A stretch of 7,551 nt of DNA from Odoribacteraceae bacterium (GTDB lineage Bacteria; Bacteroidota; Bacteroidia; Bacteroidales; Marinifilaceae), in contig JAIRKS010000072.1 of assembly GCA_031259905.1 (NCBI GenBank), positions 1 to 7,551 on the forward strand, in the 5' to 3' direction. Positions 1-7,274 of the stretch are shown here, one piece after another (position 1 is the first letter of the stretch; the number at the start of each line of letters is the position of its first letter). A program made the position numbers and the translations under genes. The notes beneath the pieces are model-generated. The model was not told where the DNA came from. It ran no database searches and was given only the letters and a program-made list of their open reading frames with translations.

Positions 1-1193
1 CCCGTCGTGACGCGATCGTGCTCCGGCAACAGGAACGAGTAGCCGGCGACGCGGTTACGCTGCACCTGCACGTCCCAGCCAACCGCCTGCTCCCAGCCGC
101 GTCGTCCCACCCGCTTCACGCGGAGGGACGAGCTGTACGTGTCCAGGAAAAAGGCAAGCTCTAGGTCGGGCGACCGTTCCGGCGGCTGCTGGCTGCCGTA
201 ATGGGTGTGGAATCGGCTCCACTCCTCCCTCCGGTTGCGCTGGTACCCGGCGTCCCACCGGGCGGAAAGCCCGTCGCCCCACGCGCGCTCCTGCCGCGTG
301 GCCACCTTCAGGTGGTTCACGACGCTCCGCGGGAGCGCCACGTCGCGACTATCCCCGTCGTCCTGCAACCGGGAGGCGTCGGGAATACCGTGCGCGCCGG
401 GGAAGAATCCCGTCTCCTGGCGCGCGTTGCTGGCGGTAATCCACGCGTGATAACGCCCGGAACGATACTCGACAAGTCCCGCCGCGTCTTGCTCCCTCCC
501 CGCCGTGTTCTTCAGCGCGCGGCGGGCGAGGGGAAGGCGGCGCGTGAGGTACACGACCGTGTCGGCGGGGACCCGGTAGTCGCCGAACGCTTGCCGCGTG
601 TAACGGGCGCGCGCGTACCACGCCCCGCGCTTGACCGCGGCCATCGCCGATCCGGCCACCGTCCCGTTGACGGCGCGCCCCAGGAGGACGATCTCGCCGA
701 GGAGACGGTCGTCGGGCGGCGGCAGCGCGCGGGTGATCTCGATGACGCCGCCCATCGCGTCGCTGCCGTGGAACAGGGAGGCCGGCCCCTTGTATACCAC
801 GACGCTTTCCACGTTGAAGGCGTCTATCTCGAGACCGTGATCGTCTCCCCACTGCTGCCCTTCCTGCTTCACGCCGTTTTCCACGACGACAACGCGGTTG
901 AAGCCCATCCCGCGGATGACCGGCTTGGAAAAGCCGGAACCGATGTTCATGGAGTGAACACCCGGCACGCTCTCCAGCGCCCGCGAGAGGTTACCCGTGA
1001 AGTGTTCCCGCGAGAATTCCTTGCCGGTCACTTCTACCGGGAGCACGGACTCGCGACGGACGACGTCCGGGTGATTCCCGCCTGTAACGATGACTCCCTC
1101 CAGGCGGATGTTCTTGACGGTGTCCCGCCCGCTCGCGCGCTCCGGGACGATCGCCAGTAACACGCACGCTATCGGGATAAAACCAACGCGCAT
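1..1193 (-). CDS. TonB-dependent outer-membrane receptor, 5' part (runs off the left edge)
   Basis: Outer-membrane active transporter, energised by TonB-ExbBD, that brings a ligand into the periplasm. I read this frame from the reverse complement; it is open from the start codon to the window edge (397 codons seen, the rest of the barrel lies outside). Residues 1-22 form a signal peptide (MRVGFIPIACVLLAIV core, then ERASG). A TonB-box-like LEGVIVTGG follows at about 31-39 and a plug domain at about 45-155, with VIRGMGFNRVVVVENGVKQE (92-111), QQWGDDHGLEID (113-124) and YKGPASLFHGSDAMGGVIEI (134-153), all classic plug signatures. Barrel strands begin near 165. There is no N-terminal carboxypeptidase-like domain, so it is not SusC-type. 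An in-frame ATG at 1220 is an alternative start; I prefer 1193 because 1194-1220 is A/T-rich like a leader. The Cys/His-rich partner gene upstream suggests a metal substrate such as copper or zinc (inference). Confidence 0.9.
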   Translation of the reverse strand, partial: MRVGFIPIACVLLAIVPERASGRDTVKNIRLEGVIVTGGNHPDVVRRESVLPVEVTGKEFSREHFTGNLSRALESVPGVHSMNIGSGFSKPVIRGMGFNRVVVVENGVKQEGQQWGDDHGLEIDAFNVESVVVYKGPASLFHGSDAMGGVIEITRALPPPDDRLLGEIVLLGRAVNGTVAGSAMAAVKRGAWYARARYTRQAFGDYRVPADTVVYLTRRLPLARRALKNTAGREQDAAGLVEYRSGRYHAWITASNARQETGFFPGAHGIPDASRLQDDGDSRDVALPRSVVNHLKVATRQERAWGDGLSARWDAGYQRNRREEWSRFHTHYGSQQPPERSPDLELAFFLDTYSSSLRVKRVGRRGWEQAVGWDVQVQRNRVAGYSFLLPEHDRVTT

Positions 1194-1220
1194 ACTGTTA
1201 TCGTTTTTGGATGAATACAT

Positions 1221-1252
1221 GAACCCGCGCGAGCCGACGGCCCGCGCTTTTT
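1221..1252 (-). promoter_or_regulatory. Intercistronic hairpin before the TonB receptor
   Basis: Nine-base inverted repeat at 1227-1235 and 1239-1247 with a 3-base loop. As minus-strand RNA all nine positions pair, one as G-U. As plus-strand RNA that position becomes an A-C mismatch, so the structure fits the mRNA of the minus-strand gene pair better. It may stabilise or punctuate the transcript or affect receptor translation. The T run at 1248-1252 follows it only on the plus strand, so a terminator against antisense transcription is the alternative reading. Confidence 0.5.
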
Positions 1253-1274
1253 ACAGGATATTAACGAGAGTGAT

Positions 1275-1577
1275 TCACGCTACCGGAGGGGCGCGCGGCG
1301 GGAGGGTGAAGTAGCGGCACGCGGGGACGTGTTCACGGTACGTCGCCGGCCTTGTTGTCCGGCACGCGGCGACGGTGATCTCCTCGACGGCCTCCTCCCC
1401 GGTAAAGCAGGAGAAGAAGAAATGACAGATTGGGCAATTCTCGTGGTCATGCCGGGAGTGGTTCCCCCCGGTTGCGTCTACATGACACGCGTGCGCACTC
1501 TTGACGACAAAAGGCGACGCAAACACGGCCAACAGTAGCCATGCAGCGATGATTCTATGTTTGATTGCCTTTTTCAC
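1275..1577 (-). CDS. Small exported Cys/His-rich protein, DUF2946-like
   Basis: Protein of 100 residues with a GTG start. Residues 1-30 form a clear signal peptide: a basic KKAIKHR start, a hydrophobic core AAWLLLAVFASPFVV, and cleavage after about AHA. The mature part has a dense cluster of possible metal ligands: C31, H32, H40, H43, H45, C48, C51 (a CPIC motif) and H52, then FFFSCF. It ends in YFTLPPRAPPVA; this resembles the (R)APP ending I recall for short DUF2946-like exported proteins, although I could not run a search. It lies 81 bases upstream of the TonB receptor on the same strand, so the two are probably cotranscribed. A periplasmic metal-binding or metal-sensing accessory to the receptor is a plausible role, but this is inference. 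The GTG start is preferred because it directly precedes the signal peptide. Confidence 0.75.
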   Translation of the reverse strand: MKKAIKHRIIAAWLLLAVFASPFVVKSAHACHVDATGGNHSRHDHENCPICHFFFSCFTGEEAVEEITVAACRTTRPATYREHVPACRYFTLPPRAPPVA

Positions 1578-1601
1578 TTGTCGTTCTCTTTGGAAACGGC
1601 A

Positions 1602-1609
1602 CGAAGGTA
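1602..1609 (-). promoter_or_regulatory. Possible -7 promoter element for the Cys/His protein and TonB receptor pair
   Basis: The minus strand reads TACCTTCG here, seven of eight positions of the Bacteroidota -7 consensus TAnnTTTG. It lies 24 bases before the GTG at 1577, a sensible 5' leader distance. I see no good TTTG -33 element at the right spacing, so this is a weak call. Confidence 0.3.
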
Positions 1610-1712
1610 GTAAAATCTCCCGCGAATCTTCCCCGCGCGTCCATTAATTTTCCCGGGTGGCCCTTCCCGAACATTCCGGCGACCTTGCACGGGGAAAATC
1701 ATTTTAATCGTG

Positions 1713-1720
1713 TACATTCG
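1713..1720 (+). promoter_or_regulatory. Possible -7 promoter element for purB
   Basis: TACATTCG matches seven of eight positions of TAnnTTTG and lies 36 bases before the purB ATG, which would give a leader of roughly 30 bases. A TTGC at 1685-1688 is a poor and rather distant -33 candidate. The leader just before the start codon is A/T-rich and has no Shine-Dalgarno site, as is usual in Bacteroidota. Confidence 0.3.
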
Positions 1721-1756
1721 CGAGAGAATAACCGTCACCATTAAAAACATTACATT

Positions 1757-3094
1757 ATGCAATCACTTTTAGCCATATCCCCCGTTGACGGGAGATACCG
1801 GGATCACGTCGAGGAGCTTGCCCGGTACTTCTCGGAAGGGGCGCTCGTCCGCTACCGCGTCATGGTGGAGATAGAATACTTCATCGCCCTCCGCGAGATT
1901 CCCCTCCCGCAGCTGGTCGCGCTGCCCGTCTCGACGCTGCCGTTGCTCCAGGAGATCTACCTGAAATTCGCGCCTGCCGACGTCGAGCGCGTCAAGGAGA
2001 TCGAGCGGGTAACGAACCACGACGTGAAGGCCGTCGAGTACTTCCTCAAGGAGCGGTTCGACGCGCTCGGGCTGGGCGAGTACAAGGAATTCATCCACTT
2101 CGGGCTGACCTCCCAGGACATCAATAACACGGCCGTCCCCTGCTCCTTCAAGGATGCCGTCAACGAGGTCTATTACCCGCTCGTCAACGAGTTGATCGCG
2201 CGCCTCGACGCGCTCGCCGACGAGTGGCGAGATATCCCCATGCTGGCCCGGACGCACGGGCAGCCGGCTTCGCCCACGCGGCTGGGGAAGGAGATTAAAG
2301 TGTTCACGTACCGCGCCGGGAGGCAACTCGAATTGCTCAAGAAGGTGGCCTGCTCCGGGAAGTTCGGGGGGGCCACGGGGAATTTCAACGCGCACCGCGT
2401 CGCGTATCCCGACGTGGACTGGAAGTCGTTCGCCAACCGTTTCCTGACCGAGAAGCTCCACATCGAGCGGGAACAGTACACCACGCAGGTCTCTAATTAC
2501 GATAACCTCGCCGCGATCTGCGATAACCTAAGGCGCGTCAACACGATTATCCTCGACCTCGACCGCGATCTCTGGACGTACGTGTCGATGGGGTATTTCA
2601 AGCAGCGCATCAAGGCCGGGGAGGTGGGGTCGTCGGCGATGCCGCACAAGGTGAATCCCATCGACTTCGAGAACTCGGAGGGGAATCTCGGCATCGCGAA
2701 CGCCCTGTTCGAGCACCTGGCGAACAAGCTCCCCGTCTCGCGCCTGCAACGCGACCTGACGGATTCTACCGTGCTGAGAAATATCGGCGTGCCGGTGGCA
2801 CACACGGTGATCGCCTTCAAGTCGACGCTCAAGGGGCTGGAGAAATTGATCGTCGACCGGTCGGCGATCGACCTCGACCTCGACGAGAACTGGGCCGTGG
2901 TCGCCGAGGCCATCCAGACGATCCTCCGCCGCGAGGGATACCCGAACCCCTACGAGGCGCTCAAGGCGCTTACCCGCGTCAACGCCAAGGTGACGCGCGA
3001 GGCGATCGCCGCGTTCGTCGACGCGCTCGACGTGCCCGACGACCTGAAGGAGACCCTGAAGTCTATCACCCCGTCCGGGTACACGGGCATGTAA
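1757..3094 (+). CDS. purB: Adenylosuccinate lyase
   Basis: Cytoplasmic enzyme of the fumarase/aspartase superfamily. It removes fumarate from SAICAR, giving AICAR in de novo purine synthesis, and from adenylosuccinate, giving AMP. The 445 residues match the longer E. coli-like PurB rather than the roughly 430-residue B. subtilis type. The N-terminus SLLAISPVDGRY is typical. Visible active-site elements are TSQD at 118-121, the ARTHGQPASPT segment with the probable general-acid His167, and the mobile signature loop SSAMPHKVNPIDFENSEGN at about 292-310, which carries the catalytic serine (S292/S293). All key residues are present and there is no frameshift. The ATG at 1757 follows an A/T-rich leader and gives the expected N-terminus. 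It is the first gene of an operon; the ABC exporter starts 9 bases after its stop. Confidence 0.97.
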   Translation: MQSLLAISPVDGRYRDHVEELARYFSEGALVRYRVMVEIEYFIALREIPLPQLVALPVSTLPLLQEIYLKFAPADVERVKEIERVTNHDVKAVEYFLKERFDALGLGEYKEFIHFGLTSQDINNTAVPCSFKDAVNEVYYPLVNELIARLDALADEWRDIPMLARTHGQPASPTRLGKEIKVFTYRAGRQLELLKKVACSGKFGGATGNFNAHRVAYPDVDWKSFANRFLTEKLHIEREQYTTQVSNYDNLAAICDNLRRVNTIILDLDRDLWTYVSMGYFKQRIKAGEVGSSAMPHKVNPIDFENSEGNLGIANALFEHLANKLPVSRLQRDLTDSTVLRNIGVPVAHTVIAFKSTLKGLEKLIVDRSAIDLDLDENWAVVAEAIQTILRREGYPNPYEALKALTRVNAKVTREAIAAFVDALDVPDDLKETLKSITPSGYTGM

Positions 3095-3103
3095 CGGCGA
3101 CGC

Positions 3104-4927
3104 GTGAAAGAACTCCTGCTGCTGTTCCGGCGGTTTATCCCCCCGTACAAGTTCCGCCTGGCGAAGAGCGTGCTCTTTAACCTGCTGCACGCCCTGTTCG
3201 GGATATTCGCCATCTCGATGCTGGTGCCGGTGCTCGAGATCCTCTTCAACGGCGACGCGCTGGAGGTCGAGAAGACACCCTTCCAGGCGGACAAGAACGG
3301 CCTGAAACAATTCTTCAACTACTACATGTCGCGCGTTTACCAGGCTCACGGGCCGGGGATCACGCTACTGCTCGTGGGGCTGGTGGCGATCGTGTCGACG
3401 GCGCTCAAGACCGGCTTCGCGTACCTCGCCGCGTACGAGATGATCTACATACGCAACGGGGTGGTGAGGGATATTCGCCGGGACATCTACACGAAGATCC
3501 TCTCGCTCCCGCTGCCCTTCTTCTCCAGCGAGCGGAAGGGGGACATCATCGCGCGGGCGACGGGCGACGTGCAAGAGGTGGAGATCTCCGTGATGAGTTC
3601 GCTGGAGATGCTCTTCCAAAGCCCGGTGCTGATCGTCGTGACGCTTGTTGTCATGCTTGTCTTCAGCTGGGAGCTGACGCTATTCGTGCTCGTGCTGCTC
3701 CCGCTGGTGGGGCTGCTCATCGGGAAGATCGGGAAGAACCTGAAACGCCACTCGCGCGAGGGACAGGACAAGATGGGCGAGCTGCTCTCGACAATGGAAG
3801 AGACCCTCTCCGGGTTGCGCGTGATCAAGGCGTTCAACGCCGGGAAGCAGATGAACGCGCGCTTCTCGCGCGAGAACGAGGCGTACCGGCGCGTGCAAAA
3901 CCGCCTGGCACGGCGACGGGCGCTCGCCCATCCCGCGAGCGAGTTCCTCGGCACGATCATCATCGTGATCATCCTCTGGTACGGCGGGAGTCTCATCATC
4001 AACGGGACGGGAAGCCTCACCGGGCCGACGTTCGTCACCTATATCGGCATCTTCTACACGATCATCAATCCCGCCAAGAACCTCAGCAACGCCTTCTACA
4101 GCGTGCGAAAGGGACTGGCCGCGATGAATCGCGTCGACGACATCCTCCAGGCGGAGTCTACCGTCCCGGAGCCGGCGAACCCGGTGAGCATCGGGCGCTT
4201 CTCGCGTGCCATCGAGTACGACCGCGTCACCTTCTCCTACGACGGCGTCACGCGGGTGCTGGAGGATGTATCGCTCGTGATCCCCGCGGGGAAAACCATC
4301 GCCCTCGTCGGCCCCTCCGGGTCGGGGAAGACGACCTTCGTCGATCTCCTCCCCCGCTTCCACGACGTCTCCGCCGGGGAGATCCGCGTCGACGGGATCA
4401 ACATCAGGAAGCTATCCACGCGCGACCTCCGCGAGCTGATGGGCAACGTCAACCAGGAGCCGATTCTCTTCAACGACACGATATATAACAACATCGCCTT
4501 CGGGAGGGAGAACGCCGCCCGCGAGGAGGTCGAGCAAGCCGCCCGCGTCGCCAACGCCCACGAGTTTATCATGCAAACGGAACACGGGTACGACACCGTC
4601 ATCGGCGATCGCGGCGGGAAACTCAGCGGCGGGCAACGCCAACGCCTCAGCATCGCGCGGGCCGTGCTCAAGAACCCGCCGATCATGATCCTCGACGAGG
4701 CCACCTCGGCGCTCGACACGGGATCGGAGAAGCTCGTGCAGGAGGCCCTCGACAACCTGATGCGCGACCGCACCTCCATCGTCATCGCCCACCGCCTCTC
4801 CACCATCCGCGCCGCCGATCTAATCTGCGTCTTTCACGAGGGACGGATCACGGAGCAGGGCACGCACGAGGAGCTGATCGCGCGCGGCGGGTTGTACGCC
4901 AGCCTCTACTCCATGCAAGGCGCTTGA
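3104..4927 (+). CDS. MsbA-type ABC exporter (fused permease and ATPase)
   Basis: Half-transporter of 607 residues that would work as an inner-membrane homodimer. Six membrane segments lie at about 20-48, 85-111, 172-188, 191-210, 280-300 and 308-325, with a roughly 35-residue periplasmic loop after the first. The ATPase domain spans about 370-600: A-loop Tyr379, Walker A GPSGSGKT (403-410, Lys409), Q-loop Gln451, signature LSGGQ (507-511), Walker B with catalytic Glu532 followed by the D-loop SALD, and switch His563. All catalytic residues are intact. The closest named relatives are MsbA-like lipid A flippases, but Bacteroidota carry several such paralogues and the substrate cannot be set from sequence alone, so I give no symbol. 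The GTG start is chosen because it lies 9 bases after purB and directly precedes the first cytoplasmic helix (KELLLLFRRFIPPYKFR). Confidence 0.93.
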   Translation: MKELLLLFRRFIPPYKFRLAKSVLFNLLHALFGIFAISMLVPVLEILFNGDALEVEKTPFQADKNGLKQFFNYYMSRVYQAHGPGITLLLVGLVAIVSTALKTGFAYLAAYEMIYIRNGVVRDIRRDIYTKILSLPLPFFSSERKGDIIARATGDVQEVEISVMSSLEMLFQSPVLIVVTLVVMLVFSWELTLFVLVLLPLVGLLIGKIGKNLKRHSREGQDKMGELLSTMEETLSGLRVIKAFNAGKQMNARFSRENEAYRRVQNRLARRRALAHPASEFLGTIIIVIILWYGGSLIINGTGSLTGPTFVTYIGIFYTIINPAKNLSNAFYSVRKGLAAMNRVDDILQAESTVPEPANPVSIGRFSRAIEYDRVTFSYDGVTRVLEDVSLVIPAGKTIALVGPSGSGKTTFVDLLPRFHDVSAGEIRVDGINIRKLSTRDLRELMGNVNQEPILFNDTIYNNIAFGRENAAREEVEQAARVANAHEFIMQTEHGYDTVIGDRGGKLSGGQRQRLSIARAVLKNPPIMILDEATSALDTGSEKLVQEALDNLMRDRTSIVIAHRLSTIRAADLICVFHEGRITEQGTHEELIARGGLYASLYSMQGA

Positions 4928-4930
4928 ATC

Positions 4931-5782
4931 ATGACGACCCTGCCGCTCGGTAAACCGATCCCCACCCCCACCCGCTACTCGCCGGGACTGCTGTGTCCCG
5001 TCGACCGCCGCGAGAACCGCGTGGCGTGCCGCGTCGACGACCGCTTCCACGGGTACGACGCCTGGCACGCCCGCGAGGCCAGCTTCATCACCCGCCGCGG
5101 CCTGCCGGTCGTCGGCCTGCTCAAGATCGTCTACCCCGCCGCCAGCCCCTTCCTCGTCGAGAGTAAATCGTTGAAACTGTACCTGCACTCGCTGAACATG
5201 ACGCCCCTCGGCGATGACCCCGCGGAAGGGATCGAGCAATTCACGCGTGTCGTCCGTGCCGATCTCGAGCGCGTCCTCCAGGCGCCCGTCGCCGCCCGCT
5301 TCTTCGCGGACGCGCCGGGGCATCGCCCCTTCGACTTCGACGACCACGCCATCCTCGAGCAGATGCCGGACGTCGCGCGGGCATCCTTCGCCGGTCGCCC
5401 TCCCTCCCTGCTCGCCGCCTCACTCCCCGCGGGAGACGTCAAGGTGGGCAGCCACCTGCTCCGCGGCAAGTGCAAGATCACCGGGCAACCCGACTGGGGA
5501 TCGATCTTCATCCGCGTGAAGGGCGATCGCCTGCCGTCGCCCGTCGCCCTCGCCCGCTACATCGTCTCGTTGCGCGACGAGTTCCACTTCCACGAGGAGA
5601 TATGCGAGATGGTCTACCAGCAGTTACACGACGTCCTCGCGCCGGACATCCTCTCCGTCACCTGCCTCTACACCCGGCGCGGCGGCATCGACATCTGTCC
5701 CGCGCGTGCCTCCGACCCCGCGCACCTCCCCCCCCGCCTGGGAAACCCCGGCATCCTCACCCGCGACACCTTCCGGCAATAA
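4931..5782 (+). CDS. queF: NADPH-dependent 7-cyano-7-deazaguanine (preQ0) reductase, long type
   Basis: Reduces the nitrile of preQ0 to the aminomethyl group of preQ1, using two NADPH, in queuosine synthesis for tRNA wobble position 34. It is a cytoplasmic T-fold enzyme. The 283 residues match the two-domain E. coli QueF (282) rather than the short B. subtilis form. The N-terminal domain carries the QueF motif ESKSLKLYLHSLN (77-89). The C-terminal domain carries SHLLRGKCKITGQPDWGS with the nucleophile Cys181 and the acid Asp188; their spacing of seven equals that of E. coli Cys190/Asp197. FHFHEEICE (substrate-binding Glu) and YTRRGGIDI follow. The end ...TFRQ is like the E. coli ...LVRQ end, so the C-terminus is complete. 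The ATG is 3 bases after the ABC exporter stop, so translation is probably coupled. Its last 159 bases overlap the convergent antiporter gene. No preQ1 riboswitch is seen. Confidence 0.95.
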   Translation: MTTLPLGKPIPTPTRYSPGLLCPVDRRENRVACRVDDRFHGYDAWHAREASFITRRGLPVVGLLKIVYPAASPFLVESKSLKLYLHSLNMTPLGDDPAEGIEQFTRVVRADLERVLQAPVAARFFADAPGHRPFDFDDHAILEQMPDVARASFAGRPPSLLAASLPAGDVKVGSHLLRGKCKITGQPDWGSIFIRVKGDRLPSPVALARYIVSLRDEFHFHEEICEMVYQQLHDVLAPDILSVTCLYTRRGGIDICPARASDPAHLPPRLGNPGILTRDTFRQ

Positions 5783-7147
5783 CGCCCGCCGCCCACGCGA
5801 GGCAAACGCTCCCGCCAGGCAAAGCAACAGGAAAATCACGAACGTCACCCGCGCGCTCTCCATGAAGGCGGGCACCACCGCCGGCGATAACCGCGCGTCG
5901 CCGACGTGCAACGAGATCGCCATCCCGGCGATCCCCATGCTCGCGGCCTGTCCCGCCAGGCGTGCCGTGCCGGTAATCGCCGACGCTTGGCCGTACTCCC
6001 GGCGGCTCACCGAACTCATGATAAGGTTCGTGTTCGGCGACGAGAACAGCCCGAAGCCGGCGCCGAGCACCACCAGCAATCCCACCACCACCGCCAGCGG
6101 CGTCCCCGCGTCCAGGAACACGAGGCCCGCGATCCCCGCCGCGCCAACCAGCATCCCCAGCGTCGCCAACCGTGCCGGCGACACCCGGTCAGACAACCGT
6201 CCCGACGCCAGCGAGCACAACGACTGCACGCACGCCTGCGAGATCAGCACCATCCCCGCGGCGCGCGCGTCAAGTCCCCGCGCGTACTGCAAGTAAATGC
6301 TCAGCATGAAAGCAACGGCCGACGTCGCCGCGTAATTCACCAGCGCCGCCAGCAACGACAGCCGGAACACTCTATTGCCCCCCACCAGCCGCGTGTCCAG
6401 GAGAGGCGACGCGCAACGACGCTCGTGCAGCACGAAGAGCAACAGCAACGCCGCCCCCGACGCGAGGCACGCCACCCCCGACGCCCGTGACAGGGTAGAG
6501 AAACCGTGGATCACCCCCGCCAGCCCCGCCCCGTAGAGCACGCTCCCCGTCCAGTCGAACCGCTCCCCGCGCGCCTCCACCCATTCTCCCCGGAGATACC
6601 TCCGCGCCAGCGGTAACACCAGCAGCCCGACCGACGCCCCCGAGAAGAAGAGCGCCTCCCACCCCAGGTAGTGCGTCAACATCCCGCCGAGGAACGGCCC
6701 AGCCGCCAGCGCCGCGTACACTACCGCCACGTTTACCCCCAGCGCCCACCCCCGCCGCTCCGGGGGGAAGAGCGACGTCAAGATCGCCGTGCTCGTCCCG
6801 AACATCATCGCGCTCCCCGCGCCGGACAGGAATCGCGCCGCCAGCAGCACGCGCGTCGACGACGCCAGGCCGCAAGCGAACGTGCACGCGGAGAAGAGCA
6901 GTACACCGGCGCAAAATACCCGCTTCCGACCCACCATGTCGGCCAGCCGCGCAAGGGGTACTTGCAGCACCGCCGTCGAGAGCAAGTATATCGTCGATAC
7001 CCACGTCAGCGTTACCGCCGGCATCGAGAAGGCTTCCCCGATCTCCGGCAACGCCAGGTTTAGCGCCGATCCCATGAACGGCACCAGGAACGCGGCGACC
7101 CCGATCACGAGCAGCCCCCCGCGCGCCTCTTTCACGTTATTATCCAT
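5624..7147 (-). CDS. MFS drug:proton antiporter, DHA2 (14-helix) family
   Basis: Inner-membrane proton-driven efflux protein of the EmrB/QacA type; the substrate is unknown. From the ATG at 7147 it has 507 residues. TM1 (about 11-33) carries GSALNLALPEIGEAF, like the DHA2 TM1 motif. Motif A is ARLADMVGRKR (66-76). The antiporter motif C is AAGPFLGGML (148-157) in TM5. Hydrophobic segments continue to the last one at about 433-450 (VTFVIFLLLCLAGAFAS), consistent with 14 helices. After that, residues 456-507 form a Gly/Asp/Glu/Val-rich hydrophilic tail encoded entirely antisense to queF, probably a readthrough into that gene after loss of the normal stop. The upstream ATG at 7195 is rejected: a good -7 box (7173-7180) lies between it and 7147, and AGGGAC precedes 7147. 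It is monocistronic in this window. Confidence 0.9.
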   Translation of the reverse strand: MDNNVKEARGGLLVIGVAAFLVPFMGSALNLALPEIGEAFSMPAVTLTWVSTIYLLSTAVLQVPLARLADMVGRKRVFCAGVLLFSACTFACGLASSTRVLLAARFLSGAGSAMMFGTSTAILTSLFPPERRGWALGVNVAVVYAALAAGPFLGGMLTHYLGWEALFFSGASVGLLVLPLARRYLRGEWVEARGERFDWTGSVLYGAGLAGVIHGFSTLSRASGVACLASGAALLLLFVLHERRCASPLLDTRLVGGNRVFRLSLLAALVNYAATSAVAFMLSIYLQYARGLDARAAGMVLISQACVQSLCSLASGRLSDRVSPARLATLGMLVGAAGIAGLVFLDAGTPLAVVVGLLVVLGAGFGLFSSPNTNLIMSSVSRREYGQASAITGTARLAGQAASMGIAGMAISLHVGDARLSPAVVPAFMESARVTFVIFLLLCLAGAFASRGRRALLPEGVAGEDAGVSQAGGEVRGVGGTRGTDVDAAAPGVEAGDGEDVRREDVV

Positions 7148-7172
7148 TTGTCCCTGTTTATTTCCCATCCCC

Positions 7173-7180
7173 CAAAGGTA
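7173..7180 (-). promoter_or_regulatory. -7 promoter element of the antiporter gene
   Basis: The minus strand reads TACCTTTG, a perfect match to the Bacteroidota -7 consensus TAnnTTTG. Transcription would begin around 7165, leaving a leader of about 20 bases before the ATG at 7147. This decides the start of the antiporter. No clear -33 TTTG is seen upstream. Confidence 0.5.
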
Positions 7181-7195
7181 ATACTTTGACATCAT

Positions 7196-7227
7196 CCCTC
7201 CCGCTACCTGACCAGGCAGGGGGAGGG
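7196..7227. repeat. Interrupted inverted repeat upstream of the antiporter promoter
   Basis: CCCTCCC at 7196-7202 pairs with GGGAGGG at 7221-7227. Inside it CCTG (7207-7210) pairs with CAGG (7217-7220) across a 6-base loop, with a 4-base bulge (7203-7206). It can fold as an 11-bp bulged stem on either strand. No T run follows directly on either strand, so it is not a standard terminator. It could be an operator or a second RNA structure next to the antiporter promoter. Confidence 0.45.
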
Positions 7228-7231
7228 GATG

Positions 7232-7270
7232 AAAAAACCGGGGAGGGTTCCTCGCGGTACTGTTCCCCGG
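7232..7270 (-). terminator. Intrinsic terminator, minus strand
   Basis: On the minus strand CCGGGGA (7270-7264) pairs perfectly with TCCCCGG (7244-7238), and six T residues (7237-7232) follow at once. The loop can form a small inner stem closed by a GCGA (GNRA-type) tetraloop. It would end transcripts from the DUF6261-like remnant and insulate the antiporter promoter. Confidence 0.75.
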
Positions 7271-7274
7271 TGAA

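Larger units (their letters stand above)
1578..1756. promoter_or_regulatory. Divergent intergenic region between the receptor unit and purB
   Basis: This 179-base stretch separates two divergent transcription units and must hold both promoters. It is A/T-richer near the purB end (1695-1756) than the flanking genes. I see no riboswitch, RNA gene or clear operator palindrome. A 62-codon open frame on the minus strand crosses it but looks non-coding. Confidence 0.6.

Noticed and set aside
201..1160. Plus-strand open frame of 319 codons
   Set aside because: It is antisense to the TonB receptor, whose frame has a signal peptide and plug motifs. The plus-strand product is Arg/Val/Pro-rich with no recognisable domain and is a by-product of GC-rich codon use.
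1578..1756. Purine or preQ1 riboswitch before the purB-queF operon
   Set aside because: The leader before purB appears to be only some 30 bases and shows no aptamer-like paired elements; the gap before queF is 3 bases.
1574..1762. Minus-strand frame of 62 codons overlapping the purB start and ending with a GTGA overlap at the Cys/His gene
   Set aside because: It covers the divergent promoter region, overlaps the purB start codon, and its product is basic and featureless. The stop/start overlap looks like coincidence.
2528..3349. Minus-strand frame of 273 codons
   Set aside because: Antisense to purB and the start of the exporter, both with intact catalytic motifs; the composition is that of a shadow frame.
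7148..7195. Longer antiporter start giving 16 extra residues (MMSKYYLWGMGNKQGQ)
   Set aside because: A perfect TAnnTTTG -7 box lies within this stretch, so the transcript probably starts downstream of 7195.
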